The notes: a model not told the origin generated them from the sequence alone. A stretch of DNA of 64,000 bases from SYFY01 sp041752315 (GCA_041752315.1 JBGSHJ010000020.1:62001-126000); one strand, 5' to 3'. Shown: positions 51,720 through 61,160, counted from the first letter of the stretch. A program made the numbers and translations.

Positions 51720-52974
51720 GCTGCAGATCCGGGGTGGCAAGCCATTGCACGGTCGATTGCGTATTTCAGGCGCGAAAAATTCTGCTCTGAAGATTCTTGC
51801 CGCATCGCTGTTGTCGGCGTCACCGCTGTCGATCCGCAACATGCCTCACCTGCACGATGTCACCACCATGATCGAGCTGCTGGGATGTCTGGGTGTGGAC
51901 GTCACGGTGGACGATCAGATGACCGTTGAAATCTCCGCTGCAAACGTGCACTGCATGCGTGCGCCTTATGAACTCGTGAAGACCATGCGTGCTTCATTCC
52001 TGGTTCTTGGGCCGATGCTCGCCCGCTTTGGCGAGGCAGAAGTTTCGCTTCCTGGCGGTTGTGCCATTGGTGCACGTCCGGTGGATCAACATCTGAAAGG
52101 GCTCGCGGCGATGGGTGCCGAGATCGAACTTGATGGCGGCTATGTGCGGGCACGCAGCAAGGGGCGATTGCGCGGGGTGCCCATTCACATGGACATCGTG
52201 ACGGTAGGTGGCACGGAAAACCTGTTGATGGCAGCGACGCTCGCTGATGGTGTGACAACCATCGACAATGCTGCAAAGGAACCCGAGATCGTTGATCTGG
52301 CGCAGTGCCTGATTGCCATGGGCGCAAGAATTGAAGGCCATGGCACCTCGCGAATCGTCATTGAAGGTCGGGAGTCCCTGACGGGTTGTGATTACTCCGT
52401 GATGCCTGACCGTATCGAGGCTGGAACCTATCTGGTTGCCACGGCTGCGACCGGAGGCAGCATCAGACTTACCCATGTCGCCCCCAACACACTGGATTCG
52501 GTGATTGAACGTCTCGAAGCCGCAGGTGCAAGCATTGAGTGCGGTGAAGACTGGATCGCACTTGATATGGGCGGCCGTCGACCGCGTGCTGTCGACATAG
52601 AAACACGCCCCTACCCTGGTTTTCCGACAGATCTTCAAGCGCAGTTCATGGCCATGGACGCGATTGCCGAAGGCACCAGCAAGATTCGCGAGACAATCTT
52701 CGAGAATCGTTTCATGCATGTTCAGGAACTGAACCGTCTTGGCGCAAACATCGAACAGGTCAGTGCCTCGATGGCCCTGGTGCATGGCGTGCCGGGACTG
52801 TCGGCAGCGCCGGTCATGGCGACGGATCTTCGCGCCTCATCCAGTCTGGTGGTAGCGGCGCTGGTCGCGCAGGGCACGACGCTGATTGACCGCATCTACC
52901 ACATCGATCGCGGCTACGAGACGATCGAGGAAAAACTCGGCAGCCTTGGCGCTGATATCACTCGAGTGCGTTGA
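51712..52974 (+). CDS. murA: UDP-GlcNAc 1-carboxyvinyltransferase MurA
   Basis: This 420-aa enzyme joins enolpyruvate to UDP-GlcNAc, the first committed step of peptidoglycan synthesis and the fosfomycin target. The active-site cysteine is in LPGGCAIGARPVD (near residue 118), so it is a fosfomycin-sensitive type by this residue. Also visible are GAKNSALKILAAS, GGTENLLMAATLADG, PYPGFPTDLQAQFMA and FENRFMHVQEL. The GTG at 51712 lies inside the ibaG 3' end. Confidence 0.97.
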   Translation: MDKLQIRGGKPLHGRLRISGAKNSALKILAASLLSASPLSIRNMPHLHDVTTMIELLGCLGVDVTVDDQMTVEISAANVHCMRAPYELVKTMRASFLVLGPMLARFGEAEVSLPGGCAIGARPVDQHLKGLAAMGAEIELDGGYVRARSKGRLRGVPIHMDIVTVGGTENLLMAATLADGVTTIDNAAKEPEIVDLAQCLIAMGARIEGHGTSRIVIEGRESLTGCDYSVMPDRIEAGTYLVATAATGGSIRLTHVAPNTLDSVIERLEAAGASIECGEDWIALDMGGRRPRAVDIETRPYPGFPTDLQAQFMAMDAIAEGTSKIRETIFENRFMHVQELNRLGANIEQVSASMALVHGVPGLSAAPVMATDLRASSSLVVAALVAQGTTLIDRIYHIDRGYETIEEKLGSLGADITRVR

Positions 52975-52991
52975 ACAGCGTATATGGAATC

Positions 52992-53618
52992 ATGAGCCTT
53001 ACCATTGCACTGAACCGTGGCCGGATTCTCAAGGAATGTCTGCCTTTGCTGGCCCGGGCGGGCATCGAACCGCTGGATGATATCCACAACAGTCGCAAGC
53101 TGATTTTCGAAGCGACCGGTGGCCACAGGCTCATCGTCATGCGTGGGTCCGACGTACCTACCTACGTTGAGCATGGTGTTGCCGACGTCGGGATCACGGG
53201 CAAGGATACGATTCTGGAGTACGGTGAAGGCGCCAGTTTTTATGAGCGTCTCGACCTGGGTATCGGGCGTTGCCGATTGATGGTGGCGACGCCTGTGGGT
53301 GCGGATTTGTCACAGGGACCACTTCGTGTCGCTACCAAGTTCGTGAACGTGAGTCGCAGTTATTATGATTCCCTCGGCAGGCAGGCCACCATCATTCCTC
53401 TGGCTGGTGCGATCGAGATTGCTCCGCTCATCGGGCTGGCTGATCTCATCGTCGACATAGTGGATACCGGCAATACGCTGAAGGCAAACGGGCTTGAAGC
53501 CCGGGACACCATCGCCATGATCAGCACCCGGTTGATTGTCAATCGTGCCTCGCAGAAGACACGGTTCGATGCAGTGCAGCAACTGGTTGCCAGGCTGCGC
53601 GAAGTGACCGCAGCCTGA
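52992..53618 (+). CDS. hisG: ATP phosphoribosyltransferase, short form
   Basis: This 208-aa enzyme starts histidine synthesis by joining ATP and PRPP. It opens LTIALNRGRILKECLPLL and has GVADVGITGKD, NVSRSYYD and DLIVDIVDTGNTLKANGL (the PRPP loop). The short form lacks the C-terminal regulatory domain, so the cell must have a HisZ subunit elsewhere. The stop shares one base with the hisD ATG. Confidence 0.96.
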   Translation: MSLTIALNRGRILKECLPLLARAGIEPLDDIHNSRKLIFEATGGHRLIVMRGSDVPTYVEHGVADVGITGKDTILEYGEGASFYERLDLGIGRCRLMVATPVGADLSQGPLRVATKFVNVSRSYYDSLGRQATIIPLAGAIEIAPLIGLADLIVDIVDTGNTLKANGLEARDTIAMISTRLIVNRASQKTRFDAVQQLVARLREVTAA

Positions 53619-54931
53619 TGGTTTTGATACGACGGCTTGATTCCAGCGCAGCGGACTTCCAGCTCGACCTGCAGAAACTGTCCAGGCTGCCTGAAGCCGA
53701 TGATGGCGCTGTTGATCGACGCGTGGCACAGATCATTGGCGACATACGACTGCGAGGCGATCATGCGCTAATTGAGCTGACCACACGCCTTGATCGTCAT
53801 ACGGTGACAGACGCCACTGACCTCGAGATCTCCCGTGGCGAACTGGAATCGGCCTTCAATACTCTTGATTCGCATTCCCGGCAGGCACTCGAGATTGCTT
53901 CGACCCGCATCCGGGATTACCACCTGCAACAGACAACCCAGGACATCGACTACACCGATGCGCTGGGTAATCGGCTGGGACAGCGGTGGACACCACTGGA
54001 TCGTGTCGGTGTCTATGTACCCGGTGGGCGAGCAGCCTACCCATCTTCGGTCCTGATGACCGTCATTCCCGCTCGTTGTGCCGGGGTCACCGAGATCATT
54101 CTTGTGGTACCCACTCCGGACGGAGTTCGCAATCCCCTCGTTCTTGCGGCGGCGCACATGGCGGGTGTTGACCGGCTGTTCACGATCGGCGGTGCCCAGG
54201 CGGTCGCAGCGCTTGCCTTTGGAACGAAAGTCGTGCCACGGGTGGACAAGATTGTTGGACCGGGCAATGCCTATGTTGCGGCGGCCAAGCGCCAGGTCTT
54301 TGGTCAGGTCGGTATCGATTCGATTGCAGGCCCATCGGAGATCCTGATCATAGCGGACGAAACGGCGGATCCCGAGTGGATTGCCATGGATCTCTTTTCA
54401 CAGGCCGAACACGATGCCGCGGCGCAAAGTCTGCTGATTTCAGCGAGCGAAACACTGCTCGACCAAGTGGCAACGGCCATTGACCGTTTGCTTCCAGGGC
54501 GGCTGCGCCAGACAGTCATTGCCGAGTCTCTGGCCAGTCGCGGCGCCCTGATCAAGGTCGGGGATCTCGAAGAAGCCTCTCTTCTTGCAAACACCATCGC
54601 TGCAGAACATGTCCAGCTGATGGTGCGGGATCCGCGTGCGCTGTTGTCCGGTATCCGGCATGCCGGTGCAATTTTCATCGGCGCCAACGCGGGCGAGGTC
54701 CTGGGTGACTACGTGGCAGGACCATCGCACGTACTGCCGACCTACGGCACGGCGAGATTTTCCTCACCGCTCTCGGTGTACGACTTCAAGAAGCGGAGTT
54801 CCCTGATTGAACTGTCCACCGCGGGTCTCGCCGCGCTGGTGCCGGTGGCTGTCAGTCTGGCTGAAGCGGAAGGGCTGGAGGCGCATGCGGCAGCAGCAGC
54901 CATCAGGCGAGGCCCCCTGTCTCGCCGTTAG
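53618..54931 (+). CDS. hisD: Histidinol dehydrogenase
   Basis: This 437-aa zinc enzyme oxidises L-histidinol to L-histidine in two NAD-dependent steps. Signature stretches are YVPGGRAAYPSSVLMTVIPA, TIGGAQAVAALAFGT, VDKIVGPGNAYVAAAKRQVFG, GPSEILIIAD, LFSQAEHD and the C-terminal VLPTYGTARFSSPLSVYDF. It converges on degS. The hisC gene found next in Pseudomonas is not here. Confidence 0.97.
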   Translation: MVLIRRLDSSAADFQLDLQKLSRLPEADDGAVDRRVAQIIGDIRLRGDHALIELTTRLDRHTVTDATDLEISRGELESAFNTLDSHSRQALEIASTRIRDYHLQQTTQDIDYTDALGNRLGQRWTPLDRVGVYVPGGRAAYPSSVLMTVIPARCAGVTEIILVVPTPDGVRNPLVLAAAHMAGVDRLFTIGGAQAVAALAFGTKVVPRVDKIVGPGNAYVAAAKRQVFGQVGIDSIAGPSEILIIADETADPEWIAMDLFSQAEHDAAAQSLLISASETLLDQVATAIDRLLPGRLRQTVIAESLASRGALIKVGDLEEASLLANTIAAEHVQLMVRDPRALLSGIRHAGAIFIGANAGEVLGDYVAGPSHVLPTYGTARFSSPLSVYDFKKRSSLIELSTAGLAALVPVAVSLAEAEGLEAHAAAAAIRRGPLSRR

Positions 54932-54964
54932 AAGCATTGGAAGCGCTGCCCAATCCGAACCTGC

Positions 54965-56029
54965 CTACTCCCTTGCGGCAGGGTCCGGACGCTCCGCAAC
55001 GACGAGAGCCAGATCGACCATCTCCCCGTTCCGATCGACGGTGACATGCAGTGTTGCGCCTGGTTTCAGCATGCTCACCTGTCGGCTGATGCCGGTCCGG
55101 TCGCGAGGCATCTGGCCATCCAGCGCGATCAGCGTGTCACCGATCTGCAAACCGCCGAGTTCTCCCGGGCCACCTGTTTCCACACTGGTTATGCGAAAAC
55201 CAAACTCGGCGCTACTGGCACGCTGTTCATCCAGTTCGATGCCGATCCAGCCGCGACGAACTCGACCGTGGGCGAGAATTTCCTCCAGTACGTACGCAAC
55301 GACATCGGCTGGAATAGCAAAGCCGATGCCTTGCGAGCCTGCAGCGCGGGAAAAGATCATGGTATTGATGCCAATCAATTCGCCCCTGGTGTTCACCAGT
55401 GCCCCGCCTGAGTTTCCGGGATTGATGGCGGCATCGGTTTGCATGAAGTTGTCGTATGTGCTTTCTCCGATGACCACGCGACTCACGGCACCAATGATGC
55501 CCTGGGACACGGTCTGCCCGATCCCGAACGGGTTGCCGATGGCAAGCGCAATGTCGCCGACGTGTACGTTTGCGGAACTGCTGATCTGGATTGTCGGGGT
55601 ATCGTTTGCATCAACGCGTATGATTGCCAGATCAAAATCGCGATCCCGGCCAATGACGGTTGCCGGCAGAACCGTTCCGGAATTGAGGCCTACCAGCACT
55701 TCGTCGGCAGCCTCGATGACATGGTTGTTGGTGACGATGTGTCCGTCCGCCCGGACGATTACACCGGAACCGAGGGAACTGTCGACTCTGGCAGCGCCGC
55801 TGTTCTCCAGCTTTTCACACCAGTCCCGATAGCGGGGCAACTTGCAGAGCGCAGGCTGCATGGTCCGGCTGGAATAAATGCTGACGACGGAAGGAGCTGC
55901 AAGAATGACCGCCTCGGCGTAACCGTCGTGCGAATTCTCGTCTACCGGCTTTGTGACAAGCAGCAGCACGCCGCCAACCAATGCACCCAGCAGCGCTGGA
56001 AGCAGCAGGGAACCAGGCCATCCATCCAT
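54965..56029 (-). CDS. degS: DegS/AlgW-type periplasmic serine protease
   Basis: This 354-aa protease has an N-terminal membrane anchor (LLLPALLGALVGGVLLLV), a trypsin-like domain with His in IVTNNHVIE, Asp in RDFDLAIIRVD and Ser in INPGNSGGALVN, and one C-terminal PDZ domain (RRGWIGIELD..ITSVETGGPGELGGLQIGDTLIALDG). One PDZ plus an anchor is the DegS/AlgW plan; it senses misfolded outer-membrane porins and cuts the anti-sigma factor RseA/MucA. An unusual cysteine pair (CKLPRYRDWC) sits between anchor and protease. I chose ATG at 56029 over upstream GTG-type starts. Confidence 0.9.
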   Translation of the reverse strand: MDGWPGSLLLPALLGALVGGVLLLVTKPVDENSHDGYAEAVILAAPSVVSIYSSRTMQPALCKLPRYRDWCEKLENSGAARVDSSLGSGVIVRADGHIVTNNHVIEAADEVLVGLNSGTVLPATVIGRDRDFDLAIIRVDANDTPTIQISSSANVHVGDIALAIGNPFGIGQTVSQGIIGAVSRVVIGESTYDNFMQTDAAINPGNSGGALVNTRGELIGINTMIFSRAAGSQGIGFAIPADVVAYVLEEILAHGRVRRGWIGIELDEQRASSAEFGFRITSVETGGPGELGGLQIGDTLIALDGQMPRDRTGISRQVSMLKPGATLHVTVDRNGEMVDLALVVAERPDPAARE

Positions 56030-56117
56030 CGTCAGTAATCCCGGGTTTGGCGTTGGGCCCGCGACCAATTCAGGTTAAAGTCGCGCGTCGACACAACGCT
56101 AACACAATTCGATAACC

Positions 56118-57209
56118 ATGCGACCGATGGAACGATATCGCCAGGCTGTAGCGAGCGGGTCGATTGCCGCCGACCCGGCGCAGGCAGCAGTCATGGAAAA
56201 ACTGGACCGGATCCAGCGCTGGCTGGACGCACAACCAGGCACAGGGGGATGGTGGCAGCGTCTGGTGACCCGCTGGCAGCCACAACAACCTGCTGCACGC
56301 GGACTGTACATCTGGGGAGGGGTAGGTCGGGGGAAGACGATGCTGATGGACTGGTTTTTTGCCAGTCTCCCACCGGGAGTGGCATTGCGGATGCACTTCC
56401 ACCGATTCATGCAAAGGGTCCATCGTGACCTGGGAACATTCAAGGGAAACGCCAATCCGCTCCACAAGGTAGCGGATGGATTGGCGGCGGAAGGACGGAT
56501 CCTTTGTTTCGATGAGTTTTTTGTCTCCGATATCGGGGACGCGATGCTGCTGGGCGAGTTGCTGAAGGCGTTGTTCGAGCGAGGCGTCCTCCTGGTTGCC
56601 ACCTCGAACGTGGAGCCTGCGCGGCTGTACGAAAATGGCCTGCAGCGGAGCCGATTCCTGCCAGCCATCGATCTGTTGCAGACGAACACCGAGGTGCATT
56701 GGCTGGATGGACCGGTTGACTACAGGTTGCGGGTGCTGGAGAAGGCGGAGTTGTACCACTCGCCTCTCGATGCCGCAGCCGATGAGTCGCTGCAGCGAAG
56801 TTTCCTTGCGCTGGCGACGGGTGCGCCCAGGGATGACGTCGAACTGATGGTGGAAAGCCGGTTGATCGTGGCGAGGAAGATTGCGGACGATGTAGCGTGG
56901 TTCAGTTTTTCTGCGCTTTGCGAAGGGCCGCGCAGTCAGAACGACTACATCGAACTGGCGCGAGAGTTCCACACCGTCCTCTTGAGTGATGTACCGGTAT
57001 TCACGACCAGGAAAGAAGACGCGGCGCGCAGGTTCATCAGTCTGGTTGATGAGTTTTATGATCGATCGGTCAAGCTCATCATTTCGGCTGCAGCGCCGAT
57101 TGCCGACCTCTACCAGGGCAGCCGGTTGCGCTTTGAATTCGACAGGACACAGTCCCGGTTGCTGGAGATGCAGTCGCAGGATTATCTCGGCCGACTTCAC
57201 AAAGCCTGA
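56118..57209 (+). CDS. zapE: ZapE-family cell-division ATPase
   Basis: This 363-aa AAA-like P-loop ATPase has Walker A GLYIWGGVGRGKTMLMDWF and Walker B RILCFDEFFVSDIGDAM, then LVATSNVEPARLYENGLQR, typical of ZapE/YhcM (AFG1 family). ZapE acts on Z-ring dynamics under stress in E. coli. It lies upstream of rplM, as in many gammaproteobacteria, and divergent from degS. Confidence 0.93.
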   Translation: MRPMERYRQAVASGSIAADPAQAAVMEKLDRIQRWLDAQPGTGGWWQRLVTRWQPQQPAARGLYIWGGVGRGKTMLMDWFFASLPPGVALRMHFHRFMQRVHRDLGTFKGNANPLHKVADGLAAEGRILCFDEFFVSDIGDAMLLGELLKALFERGVLLVATSNVEPARLYENGLQRSRFLPAIDLLQTNTEVHWLDGPVDYRLRVLEKAELYHSPLDAAADESLQRSFLALATGAPRDDVELMVESRLIVARKIADDVAWFSFSALCEGPRSQNDYIELAREFHTVLLSDVPVFTTRKEDAARRFISLVDEFYDRSVKLIISAAAPIADLYQGSRLRFEFDRTQSRLLEMQSQDYLGRLHKA

Positions 57210-57240
57210 AGGCACAGCGCCCTGGAAGCGCGAACCAGGA

Positions 57241-57262
57241 TCGCCGACGGCTCGCCGACGGC
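57241..57262. repeat. 11-bp direct repeat upstream of rplM
   Basis: TCGCCGACGGC occurs twice head to tail in the 190-base zapE-rplM gap. It is a short duplication with no recognised function. Confidence 0.5.
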
Positions 57263-57337
57263 TCACAGATGCTGCGCTCAAGACGGTAGCGGACCAAAGC
57301 AGAACGACTTGGAACGGGGTTGGCAAGACGTTTCAGG

Positions 57338-57367
57338 TTGCTTTTGAAGGGTCAGCTCCGCTAACAT
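57338..57367 (+). promoter_or_regulatory. Candidate sigma-70 promoter for rplM-rpsI
   Basis: TTGCTT (57338-57343) and TAACAT (57362-57367) are 18 bases apart and end 32 bases before the rplM TTG. The short leader is where L13 autoregulation would act if it exists here, as known in E. coli. Confidence 0.45.
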
Positions 57368-57399
57368 CCGCGCTCCAAAAAATCAGGGGCGCGACCGCC

Positions 57400-57828
57400 T
57401 TGAAAACTGTCAGCATGAAACCCCAGGATGTCCAGCGGGACTGGCTGGTTGTCGACGCGGAAAATCTGGTGATTGGCCGTCTGGCCACTGAAGTCGCACT
57501 GCGTCTGCGCGGCAAGCACAAGACGTCCTACACACAACATGTGGACACAGGCGACTTCGTGATTGTTGTCAATGCGGCCAAGGTCCGATCAACCGGCAAC
57601 AAGGAAAAAGACAAGCAATACTGGCGACACACCGGCTATCCAGGCGGCATCAAGTCGGTATCGTTGGGTCGCATGCGTGAGACCCATCCCGAGCGGATCA
57701 TAGAAGCCGCAGTAAGGGGCATGTTGCCGAAGAACCCCTTGGGTCGCGCCATGTTCCGCAAACTCAAGGTCTATGCTGGTGCGGAACACCCGCACGCTGC
57801 TCAGCAGCCGCAAGTACTGGCACTTTAG
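57400..57828 (+). CDS. rplM: 50S ribosomal protein L13
   Basis: This 142-aa protein has exactly the E. coli L13 length when begun at TTG 57400 (KTVSMKPQDVQRDWLVVDA). Further matches are GRLATEVALRLRGKHKTSYTQHVDTGDFVIVVNA, HTGYPGGIK and GMLPKNPLGRAMFRKLKVYAG. It binds 23S rRNA early in assembly. The larger in-frame ORF from 56986 is antisense-free but overlaps zapE and is not family-like. Confidence 0.96.
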   Translation: MKTVSMKPQDVQRDWLVVDAENLVIGRLATEVALRLRGKHKTSYTQHVDTGDFVIVVNAAKVRSTGNKEKDKQYWRHTGYPGGIKSVSLGRMRETHPERIIEAAVRGMLPKNPLGRAMFRKLKVYAGAEHPHAAQQPQVLAL

Positions 57829-57901
57829 CTGGCCCTCTGGTCAGGCACATCAATCAGACGAAAACCGGCCTTGATCGCAAGGTTTGCAAGAGAATACAAG
57901 C

Positions 57902-58291
57902 ATGGCAGAAGTGGACTACGGTACGGGGCGCAGAAAGACAGCTGCAGCACGTGTTTTTTTGCGCGGCGGCACCGGCCGCATCGTTGTCAATGATGTACCG
58001 CTCGACAGCTATTTTGGTCGCGAGACATCACGCATGATCGTTCGGCAGCCGCTGGAAGTCGCCCAGGTTGTGAATTCGGTGGATATCATGATTACCGTTT
58101 GCGGAGGCGGTGCTTCCGGTCAGGCGGGCGCGATCCGGCACGGCATCGCCCGCGCGCTGGTCGAGCGGGACGAAACACTGCGTTCGCCGATGCGTCAGGC
58201 TGGTTTCCTGACTCGCGATGCCCGGCAGGTTGAACGCAAGAAGGTCGGCCTTCGCAAAGCCCGCAAGCGTCCACAGTACTCGAAGCGATAA
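57902..58291 (+). CDS. rpsI: 30S ribosomal protein S9
   Basis: This 129-aa protein has DYGTGRRKTAAARVFLRGGTGRIVVND, GGGASGQAGAIRHGIARALV and the basic C-terminal tail RKKVGLRKARKRPQYSKR, which reaches the P-site tRNA. It follows rplM by 73 bases. Confidence 0.97.
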   Translation: MAEVDYGTGRRKTAAARVFLRGGTGRIVVNDVPLDSYFGRETSRMIVRQPLEVAQVVNSVDIMITVCGGGASGQAGAIRHGIARALVERDETLRSPMRQAGFLTRDARQVERKKVGLRKARKRPQYSKR

Positions 58292-58363
58292 AGCTCCGTT
58301 TACAGATACTCCGTTGGCGACAGGAATTGTTCTCTTGTCGTCACGCGATCATCGAAGCAGGTA

Positions 58364-58369
58364 TATAAT
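58364..58369 (+). promoter_or_regulatory. Perfect TATAAT -10 element before petA
   Basis: A consensus TATAAT lies 45 bases upstream of the petA TTG in the rpsI-petA gap. The -35 region is weak (TCACGC at 17-base spacing). It could drive petABC-sspAB. Confidence 0.45.
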
Positions 58370-58413
58370 TCCTGGCGTGGATACGCAGACTTAACCTCAG
58401 TGGGAGCTGAACG

Positions 58414-59052
58414 TTGACAAGCGCAGAAGGTTCGGCTGATCACACCGCACAGGGTGCTGGTCCAGTCGACAAGGAACGCCGTTATTTTCTGATTGGTGCT
58501 ACTTCCGCCGTCGCCGCTGTCGGCGTCGCCGGAGCAGCCATTCCCTTTCTTGCTTCCTGGGCACCCAGTGCGCGGGCACGGGCGCTCGGAGCTCCGGTCA
58601 AGATAGACGTATCACGGATGCAACCTGGCCAGATGCTGGGGCCAATTCCTGCCTGGCGTGGCAAACCGGTGTTTGTTCTTTCGCGATCGGCAGAGGTGGT
58701 GGAGAGGCTCAAGGTACAAACCGAAATGCTCGAGGATCCGAATTCCGATCGGCTCACTCAGCAGCCAGAAAGTGCTCGCAATCCCTGGCGGTCCACCAAA
58801 CCCGAGATCGGCGTTTATCTTGGTCTGTGTACCCATCTTGGTTGTTCACCGAAGTACTATCCAGTGGTCGAAGCCACCAGCTTTGATGCTGCGTGGATCG
58901 GCGGCTTTTTTTGTCCATGCCACGGTTCGAAGTTCGACATGGCCGGACGGGTGCATGCCAATCTGCCGGCGCCTTCGAACCTTGAGGTACCGCCGTATCG
59001 ATACGAGTCGAATACGGTGATTGTGATTGGTGAAGAAGAGGGGGCTGCGTGA
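58414..59052 (+). CDS. petA: Ubiquinol-cytochrome c reductase Rieske iron-sulfur subunit
   Basis: This 212-aa subunit of complex III has a twin-arginine-type anchor (KERRYFLIGATSAVAAVGVAGAAIPFLASW) and the [2Fe-2S] ligands in LCTHLGCSP and FCPCHGSKFD, each with one Cys and one His ligand plus a disulfide Cys. TTG at 58414 is the start. The stop shares one base with petB. Confidence 0.96.
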   Translation: MTSAEGSADHTAQGAGPVDKERRYFLIGATSAVAAVGVAGAAIPFLASWAPSARARALGAPVKIDVSRMQPGQMLGPIPAWRGKPVFVLSRSAEVVERLKVQTEMLEDPNSDRLTQQPESARNPWRSTKPEIGVYLGLCTHLGCSPKYYPVVEATSFDAAWIGGFFCPCHGSKFDMAGRVHANLPAPSNLEVPPYRYESNTVIVIGEEEGAA

Positions 59053-60326
59053 TGCAGAAGGATACGCCCGCGCAGAGCAAGTCCGTGCGCATGTGGTTCG
59101 ATTTTGTTGAATGGCTGGATGTCCGATTCCCGGCGACAGAAACCTTCGAATACCACATGTCGAAGTATTACGCGCCGAAGAACTTCAATTTCTGGTACTA
59201 CTTCGGTGTGCTCGGCATTGTCATGCTGATCCTGCAGATCGTAACCGGCGTCTGGTTGACGATGAACTATGTGCCGAGCGGTGCAGGTGCGTTTGCCTCC
59301 GTCGAGTACATCATGCGCGATGTCGAATACGGATGGCTGTTACGGTATCTGCACTCCACCGGTGCCTCGTTCTTTTTCATCGTTGTCTATCTGCACATGT
59401 TTCGTGGACTCATGTACGGCTCATACCGAAAGCCGCGTGAACTGCTGTGGCTGATCGGCATGGCGATCTTTGCAGCTTTGATTGTCGAAGGCTTCTTCGG
59501 TTACCTGTTGCCGTGGGGCAACATGAGTTACTGGGGCGCGCAGGTGATCGTTTCGCTGGTCGGTGCCATACCGTTTGTCGGGCCTGATCTGATGGAATGG
59601 GTGCGTGGCGACTTCCTGATGTCGGAGATCACGCTGAACCGGTTTTTTGCCCTGCACGTGATCGCATTGCCGCTGGTGCTGGTCATCCTGGTTTTTGTCC
59701 ATCTCGTCGCACTCCACCACGTCGGGTCGAACAACCCGGACGGGATCGAGATCAAGAAGAACAAAGGGCCCGATGGGATACCGTTGGACGGTATCGCTTT
59801 CCATCCCTATTACACCGTCCACGATATCCATGCGACCGTGATCTTCCTGTTCATCTTCTGCGCCGTTGTTTTCTACTTCCCGGAAGGTGGGGGTTATTTC
59901 CTGGAGAAGCCCAATTTTGAGATGGCTGATCCCCTGAAGACACCTCTCCACATCGCACCGGTCTGGTACTACACGCCTTTTTACGCGATGTTGCGGGCCG
60001 CGACGTATCCTTTGTTCGGAATGGACGCAAAGTTCTGGGGATTTGTCGTGATGGCCGGGGCGATTGTCCTACCCGCGGTATTGCCCTGGCTCGACCGATC
60101 ACCGGTCAAGTCGATTCGATACAAGGGAACACTGTCCAAAGTCATGCTCGGCCTGTTTGTCGTCAGTTTTGTGGTGCTGGGTTATCTCGGTACGATTGCT
60201 CCTTCCGATGGAGCAACCGCACTTGCCCAGATCGGCACCATTGTCTATTTTGCCTACTTCGTGCTGATGCCCTGGTACACACGTGTCGAAAAGACCAAGC
60301 CTGAACCGAGCAGGGTAACACCATGA
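59052..60326 (+). CDS. petB: Cytochrome b subunit of complex III
   Basis: This 424-aa membrane protein has eight or more helices and four heme-binding histidines (RYLHSTGASFFF, YLHMFRG, FALHVIALPLVLVILVFVHLVALHHVGSNNP). The Qo site PEWY-type motif is present as PVWYYTPFYAMLR, i.e. PVWY instead of PEWY. Ubiquinol oxidation and quinone reduction occur here. Confidence 0.96.
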   Translation: MQKDTPAQSKSVRMWFDFVEWLDVRFPATETFEYHMSKYYAPKNFNFWYYFGVLGIVMLILQIVTGVWLTMNYVPSGAGAFASVEYIMRDVEYGWLLRYLHSTGASFFFIVVYLHMFRGLMYGSYRKPRELLWLIGMAIFAALIVEGFFGYLLPWGNMSYWGAQVIVSLVGAIPFVGPDLMEWVRGDFLMSEITLNRFFALHVIALPLVLVILVFVHLVALHHVGSNNPDGIEIKKNKGPDGIPLDGIAFHPYYTVHDIHATVIFLFIFCAVVFYFPEGGGYFLEKPNFEMADPLKTPLHIAPVWYYTPFYAMLRAATYPLFGMDAKFWGFVVMAGAIVLPAVLPWLDRSPVKSIRYKGTLSKVMLGLFVVSFVVLGYLGTIAPSDGATALAQIGTIVYFAYFVLMPWYTRVEKTKPEPSRVTP

Positions 60327-61141
60327 ACCGGCGCCATTTCCAGACCACTGTCATGCACAAGGTGACCGTTTTCCTGGCAGCCTTGCTCTGCGCAGCCTCG
60401 CTGCAGGCTGCTGAAGCGATCTCCTATTCGATGGAGTCGATCGATCCGGACGGGAAGGACATTCCGTCGCTGCAGAATGGGATGAAGATTTACACCAACT
60501 ACTGTCTTGGCTGCCATTCGATGCGCTTCCAGCGCTACGAGCGCACCGTCGATGATCTGATGATTCCGCACAACATCGCGCTTGAACAAGTGGTGTTTAC
60601 CGGTCAGAAGATCGGTGAACTGATGGTCAACGGGATGAATCTTGAAAGCGCAAAGAAGTGGTTCGGCGCGCCGCCGCCTGATCTCACCATGGTGACGCGG
60701 GTGCGGGGCCCGGAGTGGGTGTACAACTACCTGAAGACTTTTTATATCGATGAAAGCAGGCCCTTTGGTGTCAACAACAAGGTTTTTGCAGACGTCGGTA
60801 TGCCGCATGTGCTGATGCCCCTTCAGGGTGTCCAGCGGAACGGTTGTATCCAGAAGCCGATCATCAACGAATACGGTGGCGAAAAACGCGATCCACTGGT
60901 GCCGGGCAAGGCGATCACCGAAGAAAAATGTGATGAACTTTATGTTGAGGAAGGCACGGGGAAAATGACGGCGGACGAGTTTGATTCAGCCGTCTATGAC
61001 CTCGTGAACTTCATGCACTACGTTGCCGAGCCAAGTCGTCTGGATCGGCACAGGATCGGGATCTTTGTGCTTCTGTTCCTGGTCATTCTTGGTGTGTTCA
61101 CCCATTTGCTGAACCGAGAGTACTGGAAGGACGTTCACTAG
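60323..61141 (+). CDS. petC: Cytochrome c1 subunit of complex III
   Basis: This 272-aa protein has an N-terminal signal (VTVFLAALLCAASLQAAEA), one c-type heme site CLGCH at about residue 62 with MRFQRY after it, a distal heme-ligand region near MPHVLMPLQG and a C-terminal anchor (RIGIFVLLFLVILGVFTHLL). It passes electrons from the Rieske centre to soluble cytochrome c. The ATG overlaps the petB stop by 4 bases. Confidence 0.96.
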   Translation: MNRRHFQTTVMHKVTVFLAALLCAASLQAAEAISYSMESIDPDGKDIPSLQNGMKIYTNYCLGCHSMRFQRYERTVDDLMIPHNIALEQVVFTGQKIGELMVNGMNLESAKKWFGAPPPDLTMVTRVRGPEWVYNYLKTFYIDESRPFGVNNKVFADVGMPHVLMPLQGVQRNGCIQKPIINEYGGEKRDPLVPGKAITEEKCDELYVEEGTGKMTADEFDSAVYDLVNFMHYVAEPSRLDRHRIGIFVLLFLVILGVFTHLLNREYWKDVH

Positions 61142-61160
61142 GCCGCATGCACTATCTGCA

